In this document: in pieces, positions 5,613 to 5,634 of the stretch
Layout of the letters: the number at the start of each line of letters is the position of its first letter
Position numbering within the stretch: the first letter of the stretch is position 1
Source: Gemmatimonadota bacterium
Lineage (GTDB): Bacteria > Gemmatimonadota > Gemmatimonadetes > Longimicrobiales > Gaopeijiaceae
Direction: 5' to 3'
DNA length: 5,634 nt
Assembly: GCA_003567615.1 (NCBI GenBank)
Contig: PWZC01000295.1
Coordinates: forward strand, 1-5,634
Made by a program: the position numbers and the translations under genes
Notes under the pieces: model-generated
Told to the model about the DNA's origin: nothing
The model's database searches: none
The model's input: only the letters and a program-made list of their open reading frames with translations

Positions 5613-5634
5613 GGCGCGCGCGAAGGGCGCCGGC

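Overview
This is a very GC-rich bacterial window with five complete protein genes, one gene cut by the left edge, and short spacers. The main product types are a Na+/solute symporter, a sugar-kinase-like ATPase, a small heat-shock protein, an inositol-monophosphatase-family enzyme, tryptophanyl-tRNA synthetase and a PilT-type pilus motor. The symporter/BadF-like kinase pair, the twitching ATPase and the high GC would fit Gemmatimonadota or another GC-rich Gram-negative lineage such as Myxococcota. That placement is an inference and nothing in the window fixes it. No tRNA, rRNA, CRISPR array, insertion sequence or prophage gene is visible.

Layout. From 2 to 463 (+) lies the C-terminal third or so of a sodium:solute symporter. 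Its stop overlaps the GTG start of a BadF/BadG-type N-acetylhexosamine kinase (460-1431, +), so the two are probably translationally coupled and act as import plus phosphorylation of a sugar, plausibly an amino sugar from the cell wall. A 234-bp spacer then precedes an Hsp20 gene (1666-2163, +). Its leader can form a strong GC hairpin, and a 7-bp segment is perfectly complementary to the Shine-Dalgarno region, which makes it a candidate RNA thermometer. Hsp20 converges on an inositol-monophosphatase-family gene (2285-3088, -). A near-perfect 13-bp-stem hairpin lies between them and probably ends transcription from both sides.

The phosphatase is divergent from trpS (3239-4282, +). The 150-bp region between them carries a 17-bp perfect palindrome that looks like an operator. 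The TrpS protein has four cysteines spaced almost exactly like the [4Fe-4S] cluster ligands of Thermotoga maritima TrpRS. After a 199-bp spacer with a C-rich tract and a stable hairpin comes a PilT/PilU-family ATPase (4482-5612, +), which has all the nucleotide-binding boxes but a diverged 'AIRNLIRE' motif and an extended C-terminus.

The genes are mostly housekeeping or stress functions. Apart from the symporter-kinase pair there is no clear multi-gene pathway. I see no obvious novel defence or mobile system. The most interesting signals are the Fe-S-type cysteines in TrpRS, the hsp20 leader structure and the divergent-promoter palindrome.
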